From positions 434,001 to 498,000 of the forward strand of contig NZ_CALBWS010000001.1 in NCBI RefSeq assembly GCF_937468385.1: 64,000 nt of DNA, given 5' to 3'. Positions 26,338-35,895 of the stretch are shown here, piece by piece. The notes beneath the pieces are model-generated. The model saw only the letters and a program-made list of their open reading frames with translations, was not told the DNA's origin and did no database searches. The stretch is from Neobacillus rhizosphaerae. Its GTDB lineage: Bacteria > Bacillota > Bacilli > Bacillales > Cytobacillaceae. A program made the translations under genes and the position numbers. Each line of letters starts with the position of its first letter. Positions within the stretch are counted from its first letter, which is position 1.

Positions 26338-26526
26338 ATGCCACGTAAATGTGTAATCACTGGAAGAAAAACAACAACTGGTAACGCACGTTCTCACGCT
26401 ATGAACGCTAATAAACGTACATGGGGTGCTAACTTACAAAAAGTACGTATTCTTGTTGATGGAAAACCTCAACGTGTTTGGGTTTCTGCAAGAGCGTTAA
26501 GATCCGGTAAAGTTGAACGCGTATAA
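26338..26526 (+). CDS. rpmB: Ribosomal protein bL28
   Basis: Large-subunit ribosomal protein L28, 62 residues, basic. It begins [20 protein letters not shown] and ends [12 protein letters not shown], a full-length match to Bacillus L28. Only one cysteine (Cys5) is present, so this is the zinc-free form. The AAGGAGGGAA ribosome site is strong. Monocistronic and divergent from yloU, with its own terminator. Confidence 0.98.
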   Translation: MPRKCVITGRKTTTGNARSHAMNANKRTWGANLQKVRILVDGKPQRVWVSARALRSGKVERV

Positions 26527-26595
26527 TAAGTAAAGCGGTAGCGCCAAATCGCTTGTTCACTTGCAGTTTGGTGGTAGAGCTTGACAATTAAGAAC

Positions 26596-26626
26596 AAAGC
26601 ATCCTACATAAGGGTGCTTTTTCTTT
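26596..26626 (+). terminator. Terminator of rpmB
   Basis: AAAGCATCC pairs with GGGTGCTTT (one wobble) and is followed by TTCTTTT on the plus strand, about 70 bases after the rpmB stop. Confidence 0.75.
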
Positions 26627-26652
26627 TACTTTTTATCATTCCCAATCAAAAA

Positions 26653-26684
26653 AATAAAAAACACCCAAATATATAATGGGTGCC
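26653..26684 (-). terminator. Terminator of spoVM
   Basis: On the minus strand GGCACCC pairs with GGGTGTT, followed by TTTTATTTTTTT. It begins about 15 bases after the spoVM stop. Confidence 0.75.
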
Positions 26685-26698
26685 AGCGGATAAACGTT

Positions 26699-26782
26699 CT
26701 ATTCGTTTTTCTTAAACACACCAATCATCGCTCGGACAAGTCCACCTAAAAATTTCGGCAGTTTAATTGTATAGAATTTCAT
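26699..26782 (-). CDS. spoVM: Stage V sporulation protein SpoVM
   Basis: A 27-residue peptide starting MKFYTIKLPKFLGGLVRAM and ending GVFKKNE. It is the amphipathic helix that recognises the convex outer forespore membrane and anchors SpoIVA for coat assembly. Pro9 and the Gly-Gly at 13-14 are kept. B. subtilis SpoVM is 26 residues. A GGAGGG ribosome site lies 6 bases upstream of the ATG. It is in the expected place between thiN and rpmB. I could not place a convincing sigma-E promoter in the 106 bases ahead of it. Confidence 0.95.
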   Translation of the reverse strand: MKFYTIKLPKFLGGLVRAMIGVFKKNE

Positions 26783-26888
26783 ACTGTCCCTCCTCACAAA
26801 TCTCCCACTGCATATTCAAATTAACTTTTTTCGTACACTTTACATTTTATTCCACCGAACGAAATCAGTACCAAAAAAGTCATGCCTA

Positions 26889-27536
26889 TTAATCGTTACT
26901 TCTTATCACTATTAATATGCCTTCGGAAAATGAAAAAGTACCATAATCACTAATAAGTTCATTACTAATACATAGTGTAGAGCCGAGTGAAATATGACGA
27001 TTTTTCAAAGGAAATTTAAAGCCTTCTAGTGTGAGATTGGTAACATTTAACGTTAAAGGAACAAAGGAAATATATTTTTCAGCCAGATTTTTTTTTATGT
27101 TATAGGTACCTGGTTCTTTTAAAAAGACAGTATTATGACGGTCTATTAAATAAATGGCGGCTGATTTATTTGCTTTCAGTGGGTTATACAAAAGCTGCAC
27201 ATTGGCAAATAAATGATCGAGTCTGCCTCCAGTTGCTCCAAACAATCGGACTATACTTGGATTCTGCCCTAATGCCCAATTTAAGGCAAGTTCCATATCC
27301 GTTTCATTTTTCTCTGGTTTATAACGTTTCAATTCTCCAACATGACCTTCAATCAACGTTAATTCTTCCTGTGAAACAGAATCGAAATCACCAAAAGCAA
27401 TGAGTGGCTTTATATCCCTTTTTAACAGGTAATAAACACCACGGTCTACACCAATCCATATTGCACTTTCCTCTCTATATTCAGTTAAATCAGGAAGAAG
27501 GTCTTCTGGACCACCCGCAAGAATATTGATAATCAT
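26889..27536 (-). CDS. thiN: Thiamine pyrophosphokinase ThiN
   Basis: Converts thiamine to thiamine pyrophosphate with ATP. It has 215 residues. Seen: GVDRGVYYLL near 29-38, the catalytic acidic motif IAFGDFDSVSQEE, EKNETDMELAL, and LFGATGGRLDHLFANVQLL, all typical. It follows rpe by 58 bases, within which lies a hairpin. Confidence 0.95.
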   Translation of the reverse strand: MIINILAGGPEDLLPDLTEYREESAIWIGVDRGVYYLLKRDIKPLIAFGDFDSVSQEELTLIEGHVGELKRYKPEKNETDMELALNWALGQNPSIVRLFGATGGRLDHLFANVQLLYNPLKANKSAAIYLIDRHNTVFLKEPGTYNIKKNLAEKYISFVPLTLNVTNLTLEGFKFPLKNRHISLGSTLCISNELISDYGTFSFSEGILIVIRSND

Positions 27537-27559
27537 CTATCATCACCCCGTATAATAAC

Positions 27560-27589
27560 GAAAAGCCGGGCATAACAAGCCGGCTTTTC
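27560..27589 (-). terminator. Hairpin between rpe and thiN
   Basis: On the minus strand GAAAAGCCGG pairs with CCGGCTTTTC. The following TCGTTATTATA is a poor T-run, so this may be a weak terminator or an mRNA-stabilising stem. Confidence 0.5.
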
Positions 27590-27594
27590 ACTCT

Positions 27595-28239
27595 CTAATC
27601 TCTTAATAACGAAATGGCTTTTGCGTAATCAGGTTGATTATAAATCGCTGAGCCTGCGACCAGTACATTTGCACCTGCTTCTATACACAGATTTGCGGTT
27701 TCCTGATTTACGCCGCCATCAATTTCAATCTCAAGAGCTAACCCTTTTTCTTCAGCCATCTCTTTTACTTTTCTTATTTTTGGAAGGACCTCAGGAATGA
27801 ACTTTTGACCGCCAAATCCAGGATTGACTGACATTAATAACACCATATCAATATCCCCAACAATATGTTGAATGGATTCTACTGGCGTGGCTGGATTTAA
27901 TACTACCCCCGCCTTAATACCAAAAGATTTAATGTTTTGAATCGTACGGTGTAGATGACGGCACGCTTCCACATGAACCGTAATATAATCAGCTCCAGCC
28001 TTGGCAAATGCTTCAATATATTGATCAGGGTTCTCGATCATCAAATGCACATCCAGCGGCAGCTTTGTAATCGGACGAATAGCTTCCACAATCAACGGGC
28101 CAATCGTAATATTGGGTACAAAGTGACCATCCATGACATCAATATGAATGTAGTCAGCTCCCGCTTTTTCAACTGCTAAAATCTCTTCACCCAATTTTGA
28201 AAAATCGGCGGAAAGAATCGAAGGTGCTATTTTCACCAT
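27595..28239 (-). CDS. rpe: Ribulose-phosphate 3-epimerase
   Basis: Interconverts ribulose 5-phosphate and xylulose 5-phosphate in the pentose phosphate pathway. A 214-residue TIM barrel with [15 protein letters not shown] (5-19), [15 protein letters not shown] (His/Asp metal site), [29 protein letters not shown] and [11 protein letters not shown]. Two bases separate it from rsgA. Confidence 0.97.
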   Translation of the reverse strand: MVKIAPSILSADFSKLGEEILAVEKAGADYIHIDVMDGHFVPNITIGPLIVEAIRPITKLPLDVHLMIENPDQYIEAFAKAGADYITVHVEACRHLHRTIQNIKSFGIKAGVVLNPATPVESIQHIVGDIDMVLLMSVNPGFGGQKFIPEVLPKIRKVKEMAEEKGLALEIEIDGGVNQETANLCIEAGANVLVAGSAIYNQPDYAKAISLLRD

Positions 28240-28241
28240 TC

Positions 28242-29123
28242 TTAATACCTCGGCTTTCTATCTTTTATTTCTTGGAGAAAATCTAAATAATGTTTATAGC
28301 GGTAAGCTGGGATTCCACCTGATTCAACCGCCAGTTTAACCCCGCATTTTGGCTCAGTCACATGTAAACAGCCCCTAAATTTACAATCCTCACTCGCCTT
28401 TTGTAATTCAGGAAAACAGGAAGTTAAATCTTCCGTTTCAATATTATTGAACTCTAACGAACTGAAGCCAGGTGTATCTGCAATAAGGCCATTTCCAATT
28501 TTCATAAGCTCTACATGTCTGGTTGTATGTTTTCCACGGCCAAGATGTGAAGAAATATCATTGGTTTTTAATTCAAGGTCCGGTCTTAATACATTCAACA
28601 ACGAAGACTTCCCCACACCTGATTGACCAGCAAAAACCGAGATTTTATTATCCACATGGGGAAATAATTGTTCAATCCCTGCTTCTGTTTCTGAAGATGT
28701 AAGGATTACCTCATAACCAGCTGCTTTATATTGTTCGGCATATTCTGAAATCGTTAACTTATGATCACTTGTTGCCAAGTCTATTTTGGTAATACAGATT
28801 AATGGTACAATCTGATTAAATTCCACCAAAACAAGAAACCGATCTAATAGGACAGTGCTGAAGTTCGGTTCTACAGCTGAAAACACAAGAATGGCCTGAT
28901 CAACATTGGCGATTGGCGGGCGGACTAATTCATTTTTCCGCTCTTTTACTTCGAGAATATAACCTTCCCGTTCGTTTTCAGCTTGAAAAACGACTTCATC
29001 ACCCACAAGCGGGGTTATTTTGTTTTTCCGGAAAACGCCTCTCCCTCGGCATTGGATCATTTCTTCATTTTGAAGAACATAATAAAAACCACTTAATGCT
29101 TTGACAATTTTTCCTTCAGGCAT
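28242..29123 (-). CDS. rsgA: Ribosome small subunit-dependent GTPase A
   Basis: Circularly permuted GTPase that assists 30S subunit maturation; in B. subtilis it (CpgA/YloQ) is a PrkC substrate. It has 293 residues: an N-terminal OB domain ([18 protein letters not shown]), a G domain with the order [16 protein letters not shown] and DTPGFSS, and a C-terminal zinc motif [14 protein letters not shown]. The ATG at 29123 has AAGGAGTG 5 bases upstream and gives the standard [12 protein letters not shown] start. A longer frame to 29153 lacks such a site. Confidence 0.96.
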   Translation of the reverse strand: MPEGKIVKALSGFYYVLQNEEMIQCRGRGVFRKNKITPLVGDEVVFQAENEREGYILEVKERKNELVRPPIANVDQAILVFSAVEPNFSTVLLDRFLVLVEFNQIVPLICITKIDLATSDHKLTISEYAEQYKAAGYEVILTSSETEAGIEQLFPHVDNKISVFAGQSGVGKSSLLNVLRPDLELKTNDISSHLGRGKHTTRHVELMKIGNGLIADTPGFSSLEFNNIETEDLTSCFPELQKASEDCKFRGCLHVTEPKCGVKLAVESGGIPAYRYKHYLDFLQEIKDRKPRY

Positions 29124-29212
29124 AGTCACACTCCTTGCCCAATAACTTACCACGTGTCTTATTTTTTTCTATAAAATTCTGTTCGAGTGCAATATTTTTT
29201 CCATAGGTAGAA

Positions 29213-31192
29213 CTATTCTGTATCTGAATAGTTTTTATTTTCTTCGATTATGACCTTGGTGTCACGAATGACTTTGTACCCAGCTTTCCCACCATATGGT
29301 ATTAATAATTTAATTTGTTTCTTGGTATTTTCAGTAATATAAAATGGAAGTTCCGAAGGTTCTGTCATACTGTGATTCATATCCTCAATGAAAATGGTAA
29401 CCAATTGTTTCTGGCCCGGCTCCCCCGGAACAGACGGTTCGTAAGGTATTGTTAGATAAATGATAACCTCTTTTGGCGGCTTTTCTTCTTTTCCTTTTGA
29501 AATAATGACCGTAACCTTGTCGCCTTTTTTCATTTCTGTTCCTTTTGGAGGCGACTGAGATATGACCATACCTTCACCAATCTTATCATCATATTTTTCT
29601 TGAGAAGCATCCAGGGTCAATCCAACTAATGAAGTATAATCTTGAGCCCCTTGTAAATTGTATTGCGTTAAGTCCTTTAACAATATTTTCTCAGGTCCCT
29701 TACTGACCTCAAATTCTAAAATCGTATCCTCCGGCACTACCTTTTCTCCACCTGGAGGGTCTTGGCTAATAATTGTTCCCGGTTCACTATCATCATTTTT
29801 TTCATTTTTTCTAATGTCTTTAAAACCTTTATTTTCTAATAAACCGTAGACATCCTCATATTGACGCGTAACATAATCTGATAGTTCATATTTTTCTTTG
29901 CCAGAACTAATGTATATGTTGATTTTTGAATTTTCCTTAACCGTGCTGCCAATTTCCGGGATGGTTTTAATTACTTTTCCGTTTTTGACTTCTTCGTCAG
30001 TTATCTCGACTTTTTTCCCTGCCACCAATCCTTTAAGTTTAAGCTTAGAAATGGCATCATCTAAATTCATTCCACTTATATCTGGAACTTTAATATCCTT
30101 TGAAGTCAATAATCCAGGTAAAACGGTAAAAGATATTCCGAGAATGACAAGTACCAAGAAGGTAGATATTAATACTATCGGCCACTTTTTTCGTTTTCCT
30201 TTTTTACTCTTCCCATTTTTTGAAGGAGCTTTCGGGCTTCCCATGGTCTTTTCATTACTATGCACTAATGTTTCATCAAGGTTTTTTAGCGGCCTGTCAT
30301 CTGTTATTACAGGAATGGCCTTGGTTGCTTCAATATCAATGGGGATTACAAACTTGGGTTCGTTCATCCTTTCAAGGTCGAGTGCTGTCCGTAAATCCTC
30401 CTCCATTTCATCGACACTATTATACCGATGGAAGGGATCTTTTGCGGTTGCTTTTAAAACAATATTTTCAACACTTTGTGGTATGTTTGGATTCCATCTT
30501 CTTAATGAAGGTGTTTCCGATTGAAGATGTTTTAAGGCAATCGATACAGCCGACTCCCCTGAGAAGGGAAGCCTACCTGTCAATAATTCGAACATGACAA
30601 TCCCCAACGAATAAACATCAGATTTCCGGTTGGCCATCCCGCCGCGAGCCTGCTCCGGAGATAAATAATGGACTGAACCAAGTACTGAATTTGTTTGCGT
30701 TATACTGGTTGCACTTAAAGCCATGGCTATTCCAAAATCAGTGATTTTCACATTACCCTCATTATCAACCAAAATATTATGAGGCTTAATATCCCGATGG
30801 ATGATATGGTTTTGATGGGCATGTGAAATCGCTGATGTCAGCTGCCTCATGATTCCGATGGCCTCTTCAACTCGTAAAGGTGATTTTTGTTGTATGTATT
30901 GTTTTAGAGTCATTCCATCGACGAATTCCATTACGATATAATAAAGGTCATTTTCTTCGCCTACATCATAAATATTAACGATATTTGGATGAGCAAGACT
31001 TGTAGCTGACTGTGCTTCCCTACGAAATCTACGTATGAACTCTTCATCATTTGCAAAATCAAGGCGAAGCATTTTAACGGCAACATCGCGGTCGAGAATC
31101 ATATCATGGGCTAAGTAGACATTTGCCATACCGCCTCCGCCAATCATCTCTAGAATCTTATAGCGGCCGCTAATTCTTTTCCCAATTAACAT
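29213..31192 (-). CDS. prkC: PASTA-domain Ser/Thr protein kinase PrkC
   Basis: Membrane kinase that senses muropeptides or lipid II through its PASTA domains and controls germination, cell wall and translation factors. It has 659 residues: a cytoplasmic kinase domain (about 11-272; Lys40, HRDIKPHNI near 132-140, DFG 152-154, APE-loop variant SPEQ), a basic juxtamembrane stretch, one membrane helix (337-360), then three PASTA repeats (about 365-570) and a short C-terminal extracellular domain. It lies directly after its phosphatase gene prpC. Confidence 0.97.
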   Translation of the reverse strand: MLIGKRISGRYKILEMIGGGGMANVYLAHDMILDRDVAVKMLRLDFANDEEFIRRFRREAQSATSLAHPNIVNIYDVGEENDLYYIVMEFVDGMTLKQYIQQKSPLRVEEAIGIMRQLTSAISHAHQNHIIHRDIKPHNILVDNEGNVKITDFGIAMALSATSITQTNSVLGSVHYLSPEQARGGMANRKSDVYSLGIVMFELLTGRLPFSGESAVSIALKHLQSETPSLRRWNPNIPQSVENIVLKATAKDPFHRYNSVDEMEEDLRTALDLERMNEPKFVIPIDIEATKAIPVITDDRPLKNLDETLVHSNEKTMGSPKAPSKNGKSKKGKRKKWPIVLISTFLVLVILGISFTVLPGLLTSKDIKVPDISGMNLDDAISKLKLKGLVAGKKVEITDEEVKNGKVIKTIPEIGSTVKENSKINIYISSGKEKYELSDYVTRQYEDVYGLLENKGFKDIRKNEKNDDSEPGTIISQDPPGGEKVVPEDTILEFEVSKGPEKILLKDLTQYNLQGAQDYTSLVGLTLDASQEKYDDKIGEGMVISQSPPKGTEMKKGDKVTVIISKGKEEKPPKEVIIYLTIPYEPSVPGEPGQKQLVTIFIEDMNHSMTEPSELPFYITENTKKQIKLLIPYGGKAGYKVIRDTKVIIEENKNYSDTE

Positions 31193-31198
31193 TTATCT

Positions 31199-31948
31199 TC
31201 ACCCTCTTTCAATATTCTCATCAAACTCTAGTATGATAAGGGTGATGTTGTCTTCTCCACCATTTTCATTTGCTAAGTTAATCAGTGTTGTAGCCTTTTG
31301 TTCCAGTGAGTCTTCGGAATGAAGAATAGTATGCATTTGCTCTTCATTTACTTTATTCGACAATCCATCAGAGCATAAGAGCAGGATATCTCCATCCTCA
31401 AACATAATAGTTTTAGTATCTATTCTGACATCTGGTTCTGTTCCTAAAGCTCGCAAAATAACATTTTTCCTCGGATGATGCTCAGCATCCTCTCTTGTTA
31501 TTTGGCCTGTTCGAACTAATTCATTTACAAGTGTATGATCTTCAGTCAATTGCTGAAACCCGATATCATTTAATATATAACAGCGACTGTCGCCAACATG
31601 TGCAATGGTAGCAAAATGATTGGTGGTAATCACCGCTTCAATAGTAGTACCCATACCATCGCATTCTTGGTTGCTATTTGCATGTTCAAATACCAATGTA
31701 TTTACTTGAATAATATGAGTATTAAGCCATTTTTCAGCATCGTCTGCTGTTTGAATCCCTTCTGATTGCTCCCACATTTCTTGCAAGTGGGAAACAGTCA
31801 TTTTACTAGCCACATCACCGGCCTTGTGACCGCCCATACCATCTGCTACAATGGCTAGGCGATGACCATCCCGGTTAACAAAAGTTCCGCCGCAATCCTC
31901 ATTATTTTGGCGAACTCTACCTTGATCCGTTTTATAAACAGCCTTCAC
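31199..31948 (-). CDS. prpC: PP2C-type protein phosphatase PrpC
   Basis: Mn/Mg-dependent phosphatase that reverses PrkC phosphorylation. It has 249 residues. Seen: RQNNED (N-terminal metal site), VADGMGGHKAGDVAS, HVGDSRCYIL, LLCSDGLSNKV and GGEDNITLI, all PP2C motifs. I chose the GTG at 31946-31948 because GAGGTG lies 6 bases upstream and it matches the usual N-terminus. Upstream in-frame codons lie within rlmN. rlmN ends 6 bases before this start. Confidence 0.95.
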   Translation of the reverse strand: MKAVYKTDQGRVRQNNEDCGGTFVNRDGHRLAIVADGMGGHKAGDVASKMTVSHLQEMWEQSEGIQTADDAEKWLNTHIIQVNTLVFEHANSNQECDGMGTTIEAVITTNHFATIAHVGDSRCYILNDIGFQQLTEDHTLVNELVRTGQITREDAEHHPRKNVILRALGTEPDVRIDTKTIMFEDGDILLLCSDGLSNKVNEEQMHTILHSEDSLEQKATTLINLANENGGEDNITLIILEFDENIERG

Positions 31949-31953
31949 AAAAG

Positions 31954-33045
31954 TCACCTCGTCTCTTCTTTCCGCTCCTTTGCACGAAGTTGTCCACATG
32001 CTGCATCAATATCATGACCGTGCTCTCGGCGAATTGTCACATTAATACCACGTTGTTTCAGCGTTTTTTCAAAAGCAAAAATTTTGTCTCTTGGTGTCCT
32101 GACATAATCCCTTTCAGGAACATAGTTAACCGGAATAAGATTCACGTGACATTTTATCCCATTTAACAGCGCAGCTAATTCTTCTGCATGTTCAGTTGAA
32201 TCATTCACACCGCCAAAAAGACCATATTCAAAGCTAATACGTCTTCCTGTCTTATCGATATAATACCGCACTGCTTTCATTAAGTCATCTAGTTTATATG
32301 CTTTGTTAATCGGCATTAATCTTGATCGTATTTCGGTATTTGGTGCGTGAAGTGAAATAGCGAAATTTATTTGTGTATTTTCATCAGCAAATTGATAAAT
32401 TTTCGGGACAATTCCACTTGTTGAAACGGTTATATGACGCGCTCCGATATTAAGGGCTTTTTCATGATTAATTATTTTTAAAAAGGATAACATGTTATCG
32501 TAGTTATCGAACGGCTCCCCAATTCCCATGATAACGACTGAGCTAACACGTTCATCTGTATCATCAAGGGCCTGTTGCACATTGACTACTTGGGCAACAA
32601 TTTCCCCGGCTTCCAAGTGCCGTTTTAAGCCTCCAAGCGTGGAAGCACAGAAAGTACATCCAATCCGGCAGCCTACCTGTGTCGTGACACAGACGGAATT
32701 CCCATAATCGTGGCGCATTAGCACTGTTTCAATTGAATACCCATCATGAAGCTCAAATAAGAATTTGATAGTTCCATCGGAAGAGGTTTGCTGAATGACC
32801 GTCTTTAATGTGGTGATTTGATAGTGACTTGAAAGTTTATCCCGCAATTCTTTACCTAAATTACTCATATCATCAAAAGAGGTAATTCTTTTTTGATAAA
32901 GCCAATCGAAAATTTGTTCGGCACGAAACGGCTTTTCTCCATTCTCTGAAAGCCAGTCCTTTAATGCTTGTAGTTCTAACGAATAAATCGAGGGAAGCTT
33001 TTTGTCTAGGGTTGTGTTCGTATCAGTTGTATTTAATTGTTCCAA
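31954..33045 (-). CDS. rlmN: Dual-specificity 23S rRNA/tRNA methyltransferase RlmN
   Basis: Radical SAM enzyme that adds a C2 methyl to A2503 of 23S rRNA and A37 of some tRNAs. It has 363 residues. Seen: SAM cluster CRIGCTFC (Cys126, 130, 133), [17 protein letters not shown], and a C-terminal Cys in DIDAACGQL that should be the catalytic one. It lies 3 bases after rsmB. Confidence 0.97.
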   Translation of the reverse strand: MEQLNTTDTNTTLDKKLPSIYSLELQALKDWLSENGEKPFRAEQIFDWLYQKRITSFDDMSNLGKELRDKLSSHYQITTLKTVIQQTSSDGTIKFLFELHDGYSIETVLMRHDYGNSVCVTTQVGCRIGCTFCASTLGGLKRHLEAGEIVAQVVNVQQALDDTDERVSSVVIMGIGEPFDNYDNMLSFLKIINHEKALNIGARHITVSTSGIVPKIYQFADENTQINFAISLHAPNTEIRSRLMPINKAYKLDDLMKAVRYYIDKTGRRISFEYGLFGGVNDSTEHAEELAALLNGIKCHVNLIPVNYVPERDYVRTPRDKIFAFEKTLKQRGINVTIRREHGHDIDAACGQLRAKERKEETR

Positions 33046-33048
33046 CTG

Positions 33049-34398
33049 TTACACCTTCTTTCTTAGGGTCGCTATATAGAATCCATCTGAGCCAAAGTCC
33101 TGTGGGAATATTTGCAGGTCATAGCCAGATATTAATGGTTGAATGGCTTCAGGCATCCTGTTTTTGAAAGATAAATCCGGTTCAAAATCAGGATTATTTT
33201 CCAAAAACTTCGTTACTGTATTTTCATTTTCCTCTTTATCTACTGTACATGTACTATAGACAAGAATACCACCCTTTTTCAATAAAGGAGCAACTGACGT
33301 CAATAAATCTTGCTGAATAGTACTTAAACGTTCTAAGTCCTTTTCTGTTTTTGTATATTTCATATCAGGCTTACGCCTCATTACTCCAAGGCCTGAACAC
33401 GGTGCGTCAAGGAGAATTCGATCAAATGATTCAATCTTAAACTTTTCCTGTATATGTCTAGAATCAGATACGCTTGTTTTTATATTTCCTAACCCTAAAC
33501 GTCGGGCATTATCGTTGATTAATCTTACTTTATGCTGATGAAGATCAACCGATATCACTTCACCTGTATTATCCATCTGTTCCGCAATATGTGTGCTCTT
33601 ACCCCCTGGGGCTGCACAGGCATCAAGAACGAATTCGTTTTGCTCGGCACCTAATGCATAGGCAGCTAGCATCGAACTTTCATCTTGAATCGTAAACATT
33701 CCATATTTAAAGGCTATGGTGGAAGCTAAGTTCCCCTTTAAACACCTTATCGCCTCAGGTATGATAGGACTTTTTTCGATTTGAAAACCATCCTCTTCTA
33801 AAAGTGCGATACATTCATCTCTCGAAATTTTTGTAAGATTTACTCTAGCTGTTTGCATGGGAGCTGTTAAGTTAATCTCACACATTTTTCTCGTTTTATC
33901 AAAGCCAAATTGGTTAACCCACCTTGTAATAAGCCATTCAGGGTGACTTGTTTCCAAAGCTAACCTTTGGTTCGGATCAGAAATGTCATTTAATGAACGA
34001 AGCCCTTCGCGCTGAATACTTCTTAACACTCCATTTACTAAACTGGCAATCCCTTTATGCCCGCGTTTTTTAGCAATTTCTACTGCTTCGTAAATGGCGG
34101 CTCTGTCTGGAATCCGATCGAGATAAACCATTTGATAGAGTGTTACTCTAAGCAAATGATGGATCCAATCGGCTAATTTTTTATTCTCTTTGACAAAAGG
34201 CTCTAAAAAATAGTCTAATGCCATTCTTCTTTGCAATGTTCCATACGTCAATTCTGTTAGTAATCCAACGTCCTTTGAAGACAATTCATTTTTTTCAATC
34301 GTCGTGTTAAGAAGCAAATTGCTATATGATTGGTTTTTCTCAATCGTAGTTAATAAGTCCAACGCAATTTCACGTACATTTTTTTTCGTTGATGTCAT
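33049..34398 (-). CDS. rsmB: 16S rRNA m5C967 methyltransferase RsmB
   Basis: Methylates C967 of 16S rRNA. It has 449 residues with an N-terminal NusB-like RNA-binding domain (about 1-140) and a C-terminal SAM domain: DACAAPGGKSTHIAEQ, DAPCSGLGVMRRKPD and YSTCTVDKEENE. The two active-site cysteines (PCS and STC) are present. One base separates it from fmt. Confidence 0.97.
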   Translation of the reverse strand: MTSTKKNVREIALDLLTTIEKNQSYSNLLLNTTIEKNELSSKDVGLLTELTYGTLQRRMALDYFLEPFVKENKKLADWIHHLLRVTLYQMVYLDRIPDRAAIYEAVEIAKKRGHKGIASLVNGVLRSIQREGLRSLNDISDPNQRLALETSHPEWLITRWVNQFGFDKTRKMCEINLTAPMQTARVNLTKISRDECIALLEEDGFQIEKSPIIPEAIRCLKGNLASTIAFKYGMFTIQDESSMLAAYALGAEQNEFVLDACAAPGGKSTHIAEQMDNTGEVISVDLHQHKVRLINDNARRLGLGNIKTSVSDSRHIQEKFKIESFDRILLDAPCSGLGVMRRKPDMKYTKTEKDLERLSTIQQDLLTSVAPLLKKGGILVYSTCTVDKEENENTVTKFLENNPDFEPDLSFKNRMPEAIQPLISGYDLQIFPQDFGSDGFYIATLRKKV

Positions 34399-34399
34399 T

Positions 34400-35344
34400 T
34401 TATTCTCCCAGTCTGCTGCTTAATAAAATTTTCGAACTGGCACCTCGTAAAAATTGTTCACACTTCATTTTTGTTTTCCCGGAAGGCTGAAGCTCGATGA
34501 TTTTAATGGCAGTTTCATTTCCTGTACTCACTATAAAGCCATCTGATTCTATTTTTAAAATGGTTCCTGGCTCTTGACTCATTAGCCCGGATACTTTTTC
34601 AGCACTCCATATTTTTATGACCTGACCATCCATAGTTGTAAAAGCAACCGGCCAGGGGTTTAATCCGCGAATATGGTTATAAATTGCTTCACCGGTTTTC
34701 GACCAGTCAATTTTTTCCTGCTCTCGTTTAATGTTTGCTGCAAAGGTCGCTTCGGAATTGTTTTGCGGCTTAGGGGTAAGCTTGCCTTCTAACAGCAACG
34801 GCAAGGTTTCAGCTAACAGCTTAGACCCCGCAGCACTTAACTTTTCATGAAGCGTACCAACATTGTCTTCTTCTGTAATTGGCACCTCCACACTGGTTAA
34901 AATATCGCCCGCATCTAATTTCTCGACCATATACATGATGGTCACACCTGTCTTTTGTTTGCCTTGAATGATAGCGTAATGAATCGGGGCACCACCGCGA
35001 AGTTCTGGAAGCAGGGAGGCATGAACATTAATACAGCCGTACTTTGGAGCTTCTAACAGCTGATTCGGTAAAATTTGTCCAAAAGCTGCCGTAACGATTA
35101 AGTCTGGATTTAAGGAAAGAATGTTTGCTAGCTCCTCTTCTTGACGGATTTTTTCTGGTTGAAAGACGGGGATTCCATGTTTCAAGGCCTCCACCTTAAC
35201 CGGTGGCGGTGTTAACAGTTTTTTTCTTCCTACCGGACGATCTGGCTGAGTGACAACGCCAATAACCTGATAACCGTCCTCAATGATTTGTCTTAAGACC
35301 GGAACGGAAAAATCAGGCGTCCCCATAAATACAATTTTCGTCAT
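34400..35344 (-). CDS. fmt: Methionyl-tRNA formyltransferase
   Basis: Formylates the initiator Met-tRNA. It has 314 residues: N-terminal formyltransferase domain with [32 protein letters not shown] (Asn/His catalytic region NVHASLLP) and EKLDAGDIL, then a C-terminal tRNA-binding domain. It overlaps def by 4 bases; the enzymes act at the two ends of N-formylmethionine processing. Confidence 0.97.
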   Translation of the reverse strand: MTKIVFMGTPDFSVPVLRQIIEDGYQVIGVVTQPDRPVGRKKLLTPPPVKVEALKHGIPVFQPEKIRQEEELANILSLNPDLIVTAAFGQILPNQLLEAPKYGCINVHASLLPELRGGAPIHYAIIQGKQKTGVTIMYMVEKLDAGDILTSVEVPITEEDNVGTLHEKLSAAGSKLLAETLPLLLEGKLTPKPQNNSEATFAANIKREQEKIDWSKTGEAIYNHIRGLNPWPVAFTTMDGQVIKIWSAEKVSGLMSQEPGTILKIESDGFIVSTGNETAIKIIELQPSGKTKMKCEQFLRGASSKILLSSRLGE

Positions 35345-35826
35345 TCACTTTCTACTCCTTTTAACTCATCTTCTTCGAGGTATCGTGTTACCTTGGTAGT
35401 AAATAAAATCCCGTCAAGATGATCGATTTCATGTTGAATAGCCCTGGCAAGGAAACCTTCTGCCTCAAGCGAGTATTTTCTGCCTTTCCGGTCATAAGCT
35501 TCAATCATTACAAAATTTGGTCTTGTTACTTCGCCGAAAAGGTCAGGAAAGCTTAAACAACCCTCTGGTCCTGTTTGCTCACCCTCAGTTTTAATAACAC
35601 GAGGGTTAACCATTTCGATTGTTCCCAATTCATCATCAATATCAACAATGGCGATGCGTGCATCTAGTCCAATTTGCGGAGCAGCAAGTCCGACTCCATC
35701 ATATTCAATCATAGTGTCATACATATCATCGAGTACTTTCGCAAGTTTTTTATCAAATTTTTCCACCGGTTTACATGTCTGCTCCAGAATCTCGGCAGGA
35801 TAAATTACAATTTTTCGTATAGCCAA
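35341..35826 (-). CDS. def: Peptide deformylase
   Basis: Removes the formyl group from nascent proteins. A 161-residue metalloenzyme with all three motifs: [10 protein letters not shown] (44-53), EGCLSFP (88-94; Cys90) and QHEIDHLDG (131-139; His132, Glu133, His136). The start is TTG at 35824-35826, with GGAGGA 7-8 bases upstream and no better ATG. It resembles the shorter constitutive class of Bacillus deformylases. Confidence 0.95.
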   Translation of the reverse strand: MAIRKIVIYPAEILEQTCKPVEKFDKKLAKVLDDMYDTMIEYDGVGLAAPQIGLDARIAIVDIDDELGTIEMVNPRVIKTEGEQTGPEGCLSFPDLFGEVTRPNFVMIEAYDRKGRKYSLEAEGFLARAIQHEIDHLDGILFTTKVTRYLEEDELKGVESE

Positions 35827-35895
35827 TGCTGTTCCTCCGTTAATGCCATTATCGTAAAAGGCGGCCTTTTATTTTTTTTATTATTTTCACCCAGT

